DNA of 64,000 bases. Source: Hawksworthiomyces lignivorus (Eukaryota > Ascomycota > Sordariomycetes > Ophiostomatales > Ophiostomataceae). Location of the stretch: the NCBI GenBank assembly GCA_002917075.1, contig NTMA01000014.1, positions 496,001-560,000 of the forward strand. The letters are read 5' to 3'. The position numbers were made by a program, and so were the translations under genes. This document shows, one piece after another, positions 50,201-62,030 of this stretch (position 1 is its first letter; each line of letters starts with the position of its first letter). The notes below the pieces were generated by a model, which ran no database searches, was not told the origin of the DNA, and saw nothing but the letters and a program-made list of their open reading frames with translations.

Positions 50201-53200
50201 ACAACGACTAAGACTGGCCCTTATTCTCCGCCAGCAGAGTTTTCAGAGCTACTCCAAATTGTTTCTAAATTCTCCAAGTCTTCTGAGCCATTAAGGCATG
50301 CTTACGGCCGAGATCTGGCCGAGTCTCTTGCGGCTTTGGAGAGCCTTGACAGACGACTGAGTGTTGAAGGCAGGAAATCAGCAGAGCTTCCCCCTGCTTT
50401 GGCTGACATCACAGAGAGTATCGAATACGTTAAAGTAGGGTTGAATCAAATCTTGGAAGAGATCAAGCTATCATTTTCCAGGGCATATTACGAATCTTCT
50501 GGAAGTTATGAAAGCGCTGGAGCCAATGGCAGGCACAACTGGGCACACACTGTTGGCCTGTGGCCTCGCCTGACGCCCGTATCTGTCTTAGAGCTTCTTC
50601 GATCAGCTTCAGGCCTCACTTATGGAGAAAATGTGAAAGAAGCATTGATTTCCTACGGGTGTGAAGTAACCCGTCTTCAGCGGCTTCGGCGCATCCATCG
50701 TGCGGTTTTGCGGAAGGACCTGCGACGCCAGAATGAGGAGTTGCGGAACAAGGGCCACGAAAACTGGAGCCCTGCTGAGCAACCAGACTGGCTGTTGTTG
50801 GAGATCGACGCAGACTTACTTATTCGTGCTGAGCAAGTCGAGGTAGCCAGGGCAATTATTTCTCCAGAGTCGCGAGAAAATTCCGTGATGCAACTGAACA
50901 TGGGAAAAGGTGCGGTAATTTTTTTTCACGATGTTTCACAATTAATTCGTTAATGCTAATTAAATATTTGTATATCAACAGGCAAGACGTCTTGCATTGT
51001 GCCTATGGCCATTGCTATTCTGGCAAACGGTCAACAGCTAGCTCGTCTGATTGTTCCCAAGGCACTTCTTCTGCCCACTGCACAGACCGTTCAGTCGCGT
51101 CTTGGTGGCCTTGTCGGCCGAGAGTTACGACATGTACCATTTTCCAGGCGCCTTACAGCCAATTCTAAGGAACATAAAATGATACAGCTCTTCAAACAGC
51201 ATCATGAAGAGCTTATGCGCAATCAAGGTGTCCTCTTGGTAGCACCAGAGCATGTGTTAGCTTTCAAGTTGAGTGGGTTGCAGTGCCTTGCAGATGGGAA
51301 AATGGATATGGCTGGCAAAATGATCGACTTCCAAGCGCGTCTCATGAATTCTATGTGCCGCGATGTGCTTGATGAATCTGATTTTACGCTAGCTGTGCGG
51401 ACGCAGCTTGTATATCCCAGCGGCGAGCAGACAACGGTTGACGGGTCTCCCCATCGCTGGAAGCTGGCTCAAGCATTGCTCACCCTAGTTGAAGAGAGCC
51501 TGGACGATCTGTGTTCGAGATTTCCTCATAGCATCAATGTCCTGAAGCGGGCTAGTGGTGGATTTCCAATGATCTACATCCTTCAGCCAGACATCGAGGA
51601 AGAAATTCGCCACCATATTGTGCAAGGTATTGCCAATGGCCGCGTGTCATTTTTTCGACCTGCACCAGAGAAGACCAAAGCCAAGCGAGAAAGGGCACAA
51701 TCAATACCGTCTCCAGATGAAGTTAAGCGTCGCCTTGAAGTAGCCTTGAGTGATGGTGCGAATGAAGCCGACATCAACGCAGTAGCAGAGCTGTTCTCAG
51801 ATGTCCAGTCGATAGCCAACGGTCTCCTTTTAGTTCGGGGGCTTCTCTCCAATGGCATTTTGGCCTCTTGCCTCAAGAAGCGGTGGAACGTCCAATACGG
51901 GCTTCACCCACAGCGCTGGCCTATTGCCGTTCCCTTTGAGGCAAAGGGCGTGCCGTCAGAGCGATCTGAGTTTGGCCATCCAGATGTGACCATCCTTTTC
52001 ACATGCTTAGCATTTTACTATGGAGGTCTTGATCTGAAGCAGTTCCGGGAAGGCCTACAACATGTTCTGCATCATGCTGATGATCCAGCTACTGAATATG
52101 AACAGTGGGCCGCTGGAGGGGAACATATCGATCTCCCTGCCGAGCTGAGACATTGGAATGCCATCAATGTCGACGACGACAGCCAAGTTGAAGACTTATG
52201 GAAGCACTTGCGCTTTACGCGCCCAGTCATCGACCACTATCTAAACACATTTGTGTTCCCAGTGCATTGCAAACAATTCGCGGTAAAGCTGCAGGCATCT
52301 GCCTGGGACTTGCCTCTGTTCACATCAGGCATGGACTCAGGAGCAGTTAGCAAAGATCGCAGCCGTGCTAGAACAACTGGATTTAGCGGCACCAATGACA
52401 ACAAGATGATGTTGCCCATGACAATCCAGCAAGATGATCTACCCAGTCTCCGACAGACAAATGCAGAGGTCCTTTCGTATCTTCTCCAGTCGCGCAGTCG
52501 CAGGTACATATGCACTGGCGTCAATAGTCACCGCTGGTCAGAAAAACAGCTTCTTCAGAGCTTGGAATCGAACCATATCCGCGTTCTTATCGATGCTGGC
52601 GCATATATCCTCGAGAGCAGTAACGAACATCTTGCTCGTGACTGGTTGAAAGTAGATACGAGACGCCCTGCTGCCGTGTATTTTGGTGAAAAGGACAACC
52701 GTGCCTGGGTGGTTTATCGCGATCCAACCGTGAGCAAGACTCCTCTCGTCGCTAGTCCCTTCTTCGACCGACTGGACGAGTGTCTCGTGTACTTCGACGA
52801 AGCGCACACGCGCGGCGTCGACCTTCAATTACCTTCCACGTCCAGAGGTGCCTTAACGCTTGCCCTTGGCCAGACAAAGGATCACACAGTCCAAGGTGCG
52901 TCTTCCAACTTTCTTTTAATTTGATCTAGGTTCCCCATGCTCATTTATTTAACATTATTGTTTCCAATTTGTGCTAACTAAAGGAAAGCCGCTATGAGAC
53001 TACGGCAGTTAGGCTCCACCCAGTCCGTCACATTCTATGCACCTCCCGAAGTTGATCAGAGCATTCGAGACGTCTGTAGCCAAGCTGGTGGCAAGTTCCA
53101 GGGGCGTATTGAATCGTCTCACGTTATTACTTGGCTTCTCGAACAAACTTGCCGTGCAAATGAACAATTACGCCCGCTGTACTCTTCTCACGGATTCGAC

Positions 53201-54585
53201 TTCTGCCAACGCACCAATGCCCAGTGGAAATACAAGGATTTCCTGACGGACGCCAATGCCAATCGTTCCCTTCTTCAAGTCTTGGAGCAGCCAGAGCGGC
53301 AAACACTGAGTCACCTCTATGGAATCAGGAATCAGGTGAAGGACGCGTCCATACCACAGCCCCTTATGTTGACAGAGCTTCAAACATTTGCGGCGAGGCT
53401 TAAGTCGCAGCGCCAGGCCAACAGTTTAGGTCGACAAGGACAAGGCCAGGCCAAGGGGGCTTTCGAGGAGGTAGAACAAGAGCGCGAGGTCGAGCAACAA
53501 GTGGAACAAATCCGGGCGCAGCAGCAGAGGGCCAAATTCGAAGCGCTGTCATTTCCGGGGTGTGTGCATGAGGCAATTGCCAATTTTGTCCGGACCGGCG
53601 AGCTTTCTGGCAACAATGGTTATATCCAAGCATTTGACAGTATTGGGCAGACACATATCGGGTCCCGATACGGCGTAAAGCGAACGAAGTCTCGTCTTTT
53701 CTTGTCGAACGAGTTTGGCCGCACAATTGAGCGACCCGGAAAAGGCCGTCATCCGTACGATGACTTTATTGTGAGCAGTGAATCCCCATACAATGCTCGT
53801 TTTAAATGAAGTCAAATGAATTCCGCTTCTAGTTTTTCAATAAACTAAATACAATAATGCTAACAAAAAAAAACACTTTGCAGCGACCGGTGGAGTGGTT
53901 ACTTTGGAGCGCATCCACGGAGACTGCTCTTGTCATCATTCCCGAGGAGATGGAGGTGCTGCTTCCGCAAGTGCGGGTTTCAAAATACGTCCACCTTGTA
54001 GCATACGCTGCGCCGGTGACGCGCGCCATGATGGATTTCAGCCGCTTGCGATTCTATGCCGTTCCATCGCTACCCGAGAGCTACAGCCTTCCGTCGTGGC
54101 TGGCTATTGAATTGGGCATTCTTGCGGGCCGCCTCTACATGACCTTCAGCGAGAGCCTGCACATGGTAGAATATTTGGGACGCACCATTGATGCAGGTAC
54201 AGAAGTGAATGTGCCAGTGGAAAGTGAAACAGTAGCATTTTGTCGTGATCCAGTCGGCTTCTTGCTGGAGTGGCTCCCTCTGCGGCGCGCAGCCCAAGAC
54301 ATTATGCATACGCCCGCCGCTTATATTTGTCAAGGGCGTGTTCTGAGAAAAGATCATCCATTCTTTTCGGAGCTAGGAGCGAAAAGAAGCCTGCCATCAT
54401 CCAATGGAACTAGAAGCTCAAGCAGTTTCGAAGACGTCTCCGACGCCACCACAAGTGAGAGTGAGGGAGCGCTTGAGGCAAAATTAGCTAAAATAGACAT
54501 TAGTGACGAAGAAAGCAGCAGTGTCGTGATGGGCTACGAAGACGAGAATAACAGAGGAGAAAGGGAAGAGGATGAAGAATACTAA
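44286..54585 (+). CDS. Giant DUF6606/DUF3638/DUF3645 protein (putative P-loop ATPase)
   Basis: Join 44286-44611, 44752-50909, 50982-52895, 52989-53770, 53884-54585; 3293 residues. The start fits the family opening IFNHAVLPPKIPGQ (DUF6606). All four introns are needed to keep phase. Intron 2 splits the P-loop NMGKGKTS (MGKGKT at 2159-2164, DUF3638). LVYFDEAHTRGVDLQLP (DEAH at 2767-2770) and QAAMRLRQLG (2799-2808, DUF3645 region) follow. The end is acidic, with clustered Glu, Asp and Ser. UniProt often labels such proteins ubiquitinyl hydrolase, but I see no convincing Cys/His protease motif. The order of Walker A, DEAH and Gln/Arg-rich motif resembles SF2 or SecA-type motors; this is inference. 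Cellular role unknown. Confidence 0.92.
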
Positions 54586-55186
54586 GGAGAACTCTAGGGC
54601 CAACAACAAAGGATAATAAGAACGCAACGGAACCAAAGGATAGAGTACCGAGAGATAATAATGCAAACTATGGTAGACTGTGAAAAATGATTTCTACTTC
54701 TTTATATGTGTCACTCATGTGTTCGGTTTACGGACGTGATCAGACGCCGCAGGATTGGAAAGCACGTCGGGCTTGATGATAAAATAAAAAGTCAATTAAG
54801 ACTCCTCAGCCTTAATGCTATTAATTTATTGGCACCTGTTTTTCACGGCGCAGTTCGAGGCAGAAGTCACTGCGAGATCTAGTGTTCTAGTTTCTGAAAT
54901 TGTTTACACCAAAGTGTGCTAACTAACGTGAGAAGGACGAGAAAGGAATTGTCGCCAGGCTTTGTTACTAGCCACATTTTGATACTCTATTGGAGGGTGG
55001 GCCTGGCATGGGCAGCCCCAAAATGGTAATTTTTTAGTTAGTCACCAACTGTACGGGAATAGATGGGCAGAACCCAATCAGATGCAATCCGTAGATCCCA
55101 GATATATCTGTACACAGCTCAATTCTGCTATTTCCTCTTTACTGATTCAACCATTCAATTTTCCTCTAGATCGAATCAAAATAGCA
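54586..55186. promoter_or_regulatory. DUF3638 3' flank and MFS promoter
   Basis: 0.6 kb between two + strand genes. It holds a CGG pair at 54724-54733 (separate entry). No gene seen. Confidence 0.5.
54724..54733. promoter_or_regulatory. Paired CGG triplets upstream of MFS gene
   Basis: CGGTTTACGG: two CGG triplets with 7-nt spacing between their starts, about 450 bp before the MFS start. CGG is the usual half-site of Zn2Cys6 regulators. Chance is quite possible for a single pair. Confidence 0.3.
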
Positions 55187-56579
55187 ATGACGCGCAATCA
55201 AGTTGCTAACATAGAACATGCGCCTCCCGATGGTGACTATGGCTGGATCGTTGTCGGCGCATGTTTTATTCTAAACTGTTTCTCATGGGGTGTGACCGCT
55301 GTGAGTTTCTTTTAATACATATTTGAAGACGCTGGAGCTGACAAAACTTGTGCCAGTCATTTGGAATTTATCTCTCCGAGTACCTATCCTTAGGAATAGT
55401 CTCCGAGAAAAGTTCATTTGAACTGGGCTTTATAGGTGGACTAAACTTTACGTTCGCGGTGCTTCTTGCTCCTTTGGCAACGTTATTAGCTCGCAAGTTT
55501 GGTGTTAGGGTCACTATACTCTCAGGAAGCCTATTGCAAGCTAGTGGATATGTGATGGCTTCGTTTGCCTCGCGTGCCTGGCATCTTTACCTCTCACAGG
55601 GTCTTCTCGTTGGTTGGGGCATCAGTTTTATGATCATACCAAGTACAGTTGTCCTGTCTCAGTGGTTCGCTAAATATCGCAGCACTGTAAATGGATTAGC
55701 TTCTGCAGGGTCCGGAGTTGGTGGTGCTGCATTCACCTGGGGCTCTGCTGCAATGATTCGGCATCTTGGCCTGGCTTGGTCCCTTCGCATAACAGGCATT
55801 GTTGCTTTCGCGACTACAGCTGTGGCAGCGCTTTTTATTCGAGATCGAAACCACCACATTAAGCCAACTCAGAGTGCCTTTGATTTCCAGCTGCTCAGCG
55901 AAAGAAGAGTATTATGGCTGCTTCTATGGGCATTTACGACCATGTTTGGATACATAGCCCTGCTATTCTCTCTGTCAGACTTCGCTTTGAGCATTGGGCT
56001 CACTCGCGACCAAGCGACTGCTGTTGTAGGCTTTCTGAACGTTGGAACGGCAGTAGGTAGACCAGTTATTGGCTTCCTCAGCGACCGTATATCCAAGGTG
56101 ACGATTGCGGGTGCCTTCACAGTCCTATGCGGAATACTTTGTCTTGCATTGTGGATTCCTGCCACATCTTTTGGACTTTCAATGGCTTTTGCCTTCCCGT
56201 GCGGTGCAATACTTGGTGTCTTTTGGATGGTATGTCGAGCCATTTGTTATCCCAGGGCAGCAAACTTCGTCATGCCTAACACAACATAGACAATTGGCCC
56301 ACTGTGTGTAGAAGTCGCGGGGCTTCGGAACCTTCAGTCGCTTCTGTCTATATCTTGGGCTATCATTGCTATTCCCACAGCGTGTAAGTCGCCCTTTTAT
56401 CCTAACTAGTGGCAATTGTGCTCACACTCACCGCAGCCGCTGAAGCAATTGCATTGTTTCTCAGGGAACCATTATCCTCAATGCCATATCTTCATACTCA
56501 AATCTTTTCTGGACTCTCTTACATTATTGCTAGCGGCTTTCTCTTAGCACTGTGGCATGCACTTCGTCGAGTCTCCTAA
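55187..56579 (+). CDS. MFS monocarboxylate-type transporter
   Basis: Join 55187-55300, 55357-56229, 56290-56383, 56437-56579; 407 residues. Splicing yields the typical opening PPDGDYGWIVVGACF, then FSWGVTASFGIYLSEYL across intron 1. SQWFAKYRSTVNGLASAGSG and GRPVIGFLSDRISK (the MFS loop motif between TM halves) follow. After intron 2 the sequence continues TIGPLCVEVAGLRNLQS, then a final membrane segment. The length and 12 hydrophobic stretches fit fungal MCT-like (MCH) carriers. Introns are 53-60 nt. It lies directly upstream of the regulator and weak-acid decarboxylase genes on the same strand, so import or export of aromatic or sorbic-type acids is a reasonable inference. Confidence 0.88.
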
Positions 56580-56998
56580 GAGAAGTATGATGTCCTAACC
56601 ATATGTCGAATTTTAATATTACACATTGTTGATTTCGAGGATCTAATCGGATTACGACAGATTTGGACATATGTCCCTAATACTCGCAAGTCTGTACAAG
56701 ATCACCACTTCTTTTTAAGTTCACTTCGCAAGTAACTACAATAGTCTCATTGAGCTGCAGAACATGTTCACATTTCTGCAAATTACAACGAGAAATAGGT
56801 TTTCATTCGATTAAAATTTTGAAGCTGCCATGACATTGACGCAAAAGATTGTATTGTGTCAAAATTCGTTGCGGTAACCAGAGGACTTTAAAATGTTTCC
56901 TTAGATTAGTGAATTAAAAACAAACATAAGCCTGTCCTAATATAGCTAGCTTTCCAAAGCAACATGGAGTTTTTATGTAGTGGTTGTGCCTCGAAAGC

Positions 56999-57023
56999 AA
57001 AAAAAAAAAAAAAAAAAAAAAAA
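56999..57023. repeat. Poly-A tract (25 A)
   Basis: An uninterrupted homopolymer run upstream of the regulator gene. Confidence 0.85.
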
Positions 57024-57245
57024 CCGGGCGATTAACTAGAACAATGTTGTTTTGATGTGCATTGTATCAATTCAAAAAATAGATATTAGACATACCCATG
57101 TCGCAAAGCGTGATGGGAAATATTGACGAGCGGGATACAAAAACTACTCCTTAGGGTGCAAGCTAGAGGCAGAGGTGGTGTACGAAGAAGCACATCAAAT
57201 ACTCCTCCGTACACAGCATACTAGAACGAATAAAAGTGGAGACTT

Positions 57246-57274
57246 CGGAATCTCGGCCACCTCGGCCCCTTCGG
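57246..57274. promoter_or_regulatory. Array of four CGG triplets before the regulator gene
   Basis: CGG starts at 57246, 57254, 57263 and 57272 on the + strand, with spacing 8-9 nt, ending about 100 bp before the ATG. Such half-sites suit a Zn2Cys6 dimer and could serve autoregulation. Confidence 0.4.
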
Positions 57275-57375
57275 ACAGTTTCTTGCAGTTGCCGATAGCG
57301 CCGCAACGAGATTCTGCTGTCTTCTGACATCTTAGCAACTGTCCATCCAAGACTGGGTTCTCAGCAGCGAGCACC

Positions 57376-59732
57376 ATGGATCGCGATGAAGTCGACCGTG
57401 TCTTACGCGCAAAGCGCCTGTCCCGAGAGAGAGCCTGTTACCCTTGTCGCCAGCGCAAGGTCAGATGCGACCATCAGCAACCGTGCCGAACATGCCAGCG
57501 GCGCGGTCATCCCGAAATCTGTACTTACGCCTTAGAAATCCCAACAGCACGAAGGGCTCTTAGCAAGCGGGCTCTTAGCAAGCGGGCAAGGATCCCGATT
57601 GAGAACGCCCCACAGATTGCACCAGGGGTTGAATCTGGCCAGCTCTTAGGTGGAATCAATGCTCTAGAGAATCATCAACGGAATGAAGGAAGTCAAGTGT
57701 CGACTCCGCTGAGTACCCACTGCAGCCCAAGGCCCCTGGCAAGGCAAGAGACAGAAACGTCGCCTAACAGCACCAGCGACACTCCTCATAGTGTCGGGAG
57801 CGCGCCCACCTTGGAGCACACTTACGAGGGAGATAATTCAATAGTGGGGCTATTGCGACAACAAGCCGGCGGTCCGCCACATCTGCTGATACGCGAGTCT
57901 GGAATCTCTTTTGGGTTGCAAAACTCTCTCGGCAGTGACCCTTTCGTCACCGATACCGATCGTCTGCAGCGACGCACAAGGTTGCTGAGCATTGCTCCAC
58001 GAGACGATGAAGTTCACAGGTATTCTCTCAGTAGCACTACTTTAAATTATTTTTTACTTGGGTAAGAGGCACTGACAAGATACGAAATTTAGATTCCTGC
58101 CTCTTTATCGACATACCACGCATCCGTTTGCGCCGTTTCTCGTTGACATAGAAGCGTTTGAGCTTCAAGTATGCAAATATCTAGAGAGCTGGGCGGCTGG
58201 AGCGCTGCGAGATGCGTCAAGTGCGACTGACGAGTGGCTGAATGACGATGGAATCACTTTGATCGCCCTGCTTCTGGCTAGTCTCGCTTGCGGGTCTCAT
58301 TTCTCTCTGCTGCCCGTGATGCAAAGATCAAAGACAACTCTAGATTTACGTAAGTGCTTTTGTATCATAACTCTACCACGTTGCTATTAGATACTGACCC
58401 TCCAGTAGTGAGAAGAGCCTTCGAAGCATTGCGGATGGCCAACTACATGTTAAGGCCTTCATTTAATTCCATACAGGCTCTTTTAATAATTGGGAACACT
58501 CTCCAAAACATTGGTCAATCTGATGGCTCCTGGGTTCTTTTAGGCATGACCGTACGACTAGCCCAGGCCCTGGGATTACACACAGCGAATGCCACGCACC
58601 GCCAAGATGCAATGGGAAAGACGAGAGAAGCGTTATGGTATTTTGCCCCATTTTTTAAGACCATTAAATCCGTGCATTTGCAGGGCATCAAAAGTTATAC
58701 TGACTCATACTTACCATCTAGGGCTGTTATTGTCTGGCAAGATTGCTTTTTGAGTGTGTGTCATGGCCGACCACCCAGTATCTCGCAAATACAACTAAGA
58801 GACTTAAGCCGCAACTCCGCGCCCAATTTGAGTTTGTCATACTTTCAGATAATGCATAGAGTGGCCTGTATATGCTTCGAAATGACCGACGGTAGGAGAC
58901 AAATGGAGCGCTCAGTTCATCTTGTGGAGTTGATCGACGAATGCTGTCAACACGCAGCACCGCATTTGTCAAACCAGGACGAATGTCGCAATCTGCAGGA
59001 GCGTCTTGAATACCTTGCACTACAAGTGAACGTTTCATTCTCCGTCTCCTTTCTTTGCCGGCCCGTTATCAGAAAACTGCCGCCAACAGATGAGTCCACC
59101 AGTAATCACCAGTTCCTTGCGAAGCGTGCTAAAGAGAGTCTCCTCAACATCTTGACGTCATTCCTTGCATTTCAGGCATTAAGCGTTGTTCCTTTGCGCA
59201 ATTGGTCAATGCTTCATTCTGCACTTACATCTATGCTGCTACTGTCAATGTGGGAAGAGACTCGGGACGAACCACAGACGCGGCGTTTGCAGGAGCGCTT
59301 ACTGAACCTTCTCTTAGCTATGAGCGAACAAGATGCCGCTACGAATGATAGCATCGATCGCTCGCCTTTTATTACGCAGTGGTTATCCCCAAGGCGTGTC
59401 CGAACATTGGCTGCTTTGCAAGAGGCTCTGCGCAATACACGGCTGTCAGACCAAGTAGCGTCTCCTAATATAACAGAAATGACACCAGAGCACACATATT
59501 TGGGCGAATCCTCGATAACAAATTCGAATATAATGGCGTCTTCCTCCGAGATCCCAGATCATTTTTTTGGGCTGCTCGGCCACAGGTTAGATGCTGCCCT
59601 ATAGCGATGTTCAAAAATTGAATGATTACTTACATTGTTAGCGTTAGTCTTGGCGAGGGAGACCAGTTTCCATGGACGTCTACGGATCTCTCGCCATTTA
59701 CGTATCTCAATGACGTTATGAGGGGTAAGTAA
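57376..59732 (+). CDS. Zn2Cys6 regulator, candidate SdrA-type (weak-acid decarboxylation)
   Basis: Join 57376-58019, 58093-58349, 58406-59585, 59642-59732; 723 residues. Zinc cluster: Cys21, 24, 31, 37, 40 and 49 (CX2CX6CX5CX2CX8C). A 73-nt first intron (branch CTGAC) is preferred to a 31-nt alternative from 58062. The second intron may instead end at 58390 (41 nt). The last intron adds a C-terminal end SVSLGEGDQFPWTSTD and TYLNDVMRGK, typical of fungal_TF_MHR proteins; without it the frame stops at 59604. The helical region with SIQALLIIGNTLQN and LGMTVRLAQALGLH is the middle-homology domain. Lying beside fdcA- and padA-like genes, it matches the Aspergillus niger sdrA arrangement by type and neighbourhood; orthology is not proven. 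Confidence 0.85.
57556..57585 (+). repeat. 15-bp tandem duplication within the regulator
   Basis: GCTCTTAGCAAGCGG occurs twice in a row and encodes ALSKR twice, just after the zinc cluster linker. It is in frame and adds basic charge. It could be a recent slippage event. Confidence 0.85.
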
Positions 59733-60433
59733 AGAAACAATAAGAAACATTCAGATTGTGAACTAATATATTATGAAGCAACTATTTATGACACTGCTGG
59801 ATGCAATGTATTTTTGTGAAATCTGCGATATATCGTGAAAATTGTGTCCAAACAAAGTGCGCATCTATAGCTTTGTCTAGAAGAAGTACATCATCCTGAA
59901 GATTGATATACGAATTGCAAATCGTGTACAGGCTCTTACAGCTATAAATGAATACGTCAAATAAGATGTGTATCTTCAAATTTCGTCTACGTTACGATGT
60001 TGCGGAAGTTCGTATCACTTTTAATTTCATCAAACAAAAATCCTTACATTAGCAGCAGTAATTTTCCCTACTGAGCCTTTTTGTCGCCCTCTGAGTGTCG
60101 ATTAATCCGACAACGACTAGTAAATACTGTACCGAGATTAAAAGAGTGCTAGTCTTGCCGATGGACGCTGTCTGGTGTCGGAGCTCGGAGCTCGGATCTG
60201 TATCTCGGCACCATAGGCAGAACTTTTGTGGCTCGAGACACCGAATCTACTAGAGTCTATACTTCGACGTGGAGCAACTGAGAGCTTAAATTAATATATA
60301 AAGAATAAAACTATCAAGAGGAAGCCCCAATCTCGTGGACTTTGGAGATCAACTCTGAAAGGCACAGAAGTCCATTTATCTGTACGACACAAACTAAGCA
60401 TAGAAAAGAACAAAATCTACAATTCCGTTCATC
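59733..60433. promoter_or_regulatory. Promoter region of the UbiD-like gene
   Basis: 0.7 kb between regulator and decarboxylase gene, containing the CGG array at 60179-60208. No other gene seen. Confidence 0.5.
60179..60208. promoter_or_regulatory. CGG direct repeats before the UbiD-like gene
   Basis: CGGAGCT occurs twice in tandem, followed by CGGATCT, so CGG starts lie at 60179, 60186 and 60193 with exact 7-nt spacing. A fourth CGG is at 60206. The array is about 230 bp before the ATG and is a good candidate operator for the neighbouring Zn2Cys6 protein. Confidence 0.45.
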
Positions 60434-62030
60434 ATGGACAGCATTAGAGACCGAGACCCGGAGCCGCCGCACTTGAGCTTCCGCACGTTTGTTGATTCCC
60501 TGCGCGACGATGACGACCTGGTCGAGATCAATGATCCCATAGATCCGAACCTTGAGGCTGCCGCTGTCACCCGCCTCGTATGCGAGACCAAGGATAAAGC
60601 GCCCCTCTTCAACAACGTCCTGGGATCTCAGAATGGTTTCTTTCGCATTCTTGGCGCACCAGCCTCACTGCGCCACGACCCGACCCAAGCTTTTGGTCGT
60701 GTGGCACGGCATTTAGCAATGCCAACCAACAGCGGCCCAGGTGCTATCATGGAGAGACTGCTTTCGGCAGTGTCGCTGACACCAGTTCACCCCGTCACCG
60801 TCCAGTCGGGGCCCGTTAAAAAGAATAGTATCGAGGGAGATGATATCGACCTAAGGGCCATTCCGGCCCCCATGGTACACGAAACTGACGGGGGCAAGTA
60901 TATCGGAACCTATGGTGTGCACGTACTCCAAACACCGGATGGTCAGTGGGTTAACTGGTCCATAAATCGGGCTATGGTTGTTGGGAAGCGCACGATGACG
61001 GGTGCCTGCTATCCACCTCAGCACAACTGGCAGATTGTCAACAAGTGGAGGGAATGTGGTCAGGATGCCCCGTGGGCTTTAGTATTCGGTGCGCCTCCAG
61101 CGGCTGCCATGGTCTCCGCCATGCCCATTCCTGATAACGTTAACGAAGCAAGCTTTGTCGGCGCTCTTACGGGTGAACCACTAAAGCTGGTGAAATGTGA
61201 CACTAACAACCTACTGGTGCCGGCAAATGCCGAGATTGTCTTCGAGGGTACCATTTCTATTACTGAAACTGTTCCGGAAGGCCCTTACAGTGAGATGCAT
61301 GGTGTAAACTTTCCCGGAGAACCCAACATTATGCCGCTTTACACGGTAAATAAGATAACTTACCGCGACTGCCCCATTCTTCCCATGTCAGCTACTGGTC
61401 GGCTAACAGACGAGACGGTGAGGCTCTCCATACTGTGGTACCAATTTGAGACCATATTTCATCCCTGATTTTACTGACGCGTAGCCATAGCATTCTCTAG
61501 GCGGCCTGGTTACTGCCGCTCAAGTGTTACAGCTCTGCAGGGACGCCGACATGCCCATTACCGAAGCCAGTTCTCCGCTTATATCCCAGTGTACTTGGAT
61601 AGCGCTAAAAGTAGACGGACCTCGACTTCGAACAATGAAGACTACGCCAAAAGAGTTTACTAAGCAAATTGCCGACCTAGTTTTCAACTCCAAAGCTGGA
61701 GTGCCTTTCCATCGCATTATCTTGGTTGGAGAGGACATCGACATTCATTCAGATGAAGATGTGATGTGGGCATTTTCGACGCGCTGCCGTCCCGGCATAG
61801 ACGAGTACTCTTTCGAGGACGTTCGGGGTTTCGCCCTTATCCCTTACATGTCGCATGGAAATGGCACCCCTAATAAAGGTGGGAAGTTAGTTTGTGATGC
61901 AATGTTTCCGGTCGAATACACGACGGGTAGGAATTGGGTAAATACGAGCTTTAAGGACGGCTACCCAAAGACTGTACAGGAAGAAATTTTGAAGCGCTGG
62001 GAGCAATGGGGATTCCATAAGCTCGGTTAA
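60434..62030 (+). CDS. fdcA: UbiD-family decarboxylase (ferulic/sorbic acid decarboxylase, Fdc1-like)
   Basis: Join 60434-61417, 61491-62030; 507 residues, close to the ~500 of yeast Fdc1 and Aspergillus FdcA. Intron 61418-61490 restores GRLTDETHSLGGLV. The enzyme removes CO2 from cinnamic, ferulic or sorbic-type acids using prenylated FMN. Catalytic residues are recognisable: Arg179 in NWSINRAMV, and Glu282 and Glu287 in PEGPYSEMHG, spaced as the Arg-Glu-Glu triad of Fdc1. FRTFVDSLRDDDDLVEI and NPDTPHxx-like blocks of the N-terminal domain are as expected for the family. The cofactor should come from the UbiX-like product encoded downstream. Cytosolic location is likely. Confidence 0.93.

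Larger units (their letters stand above)
56580..57375. promoter_or_regulatory. Promoter region of the third Zn2Cys6 gene
   Basis: 0.8 kb with an A25 run at 56999-57023 and a CGG array at 57246-57274. No gene seen. Confidence 0.5.

Noticed and set aside
58062..58092. 31-nt intron in the third Zn2Cys6 gene
   Set aside because: Too short for usual fungal splicing; donor GTATTC at 58020 with the same acceptor gives a 73-nt intron with a normal branch point and the same frame.
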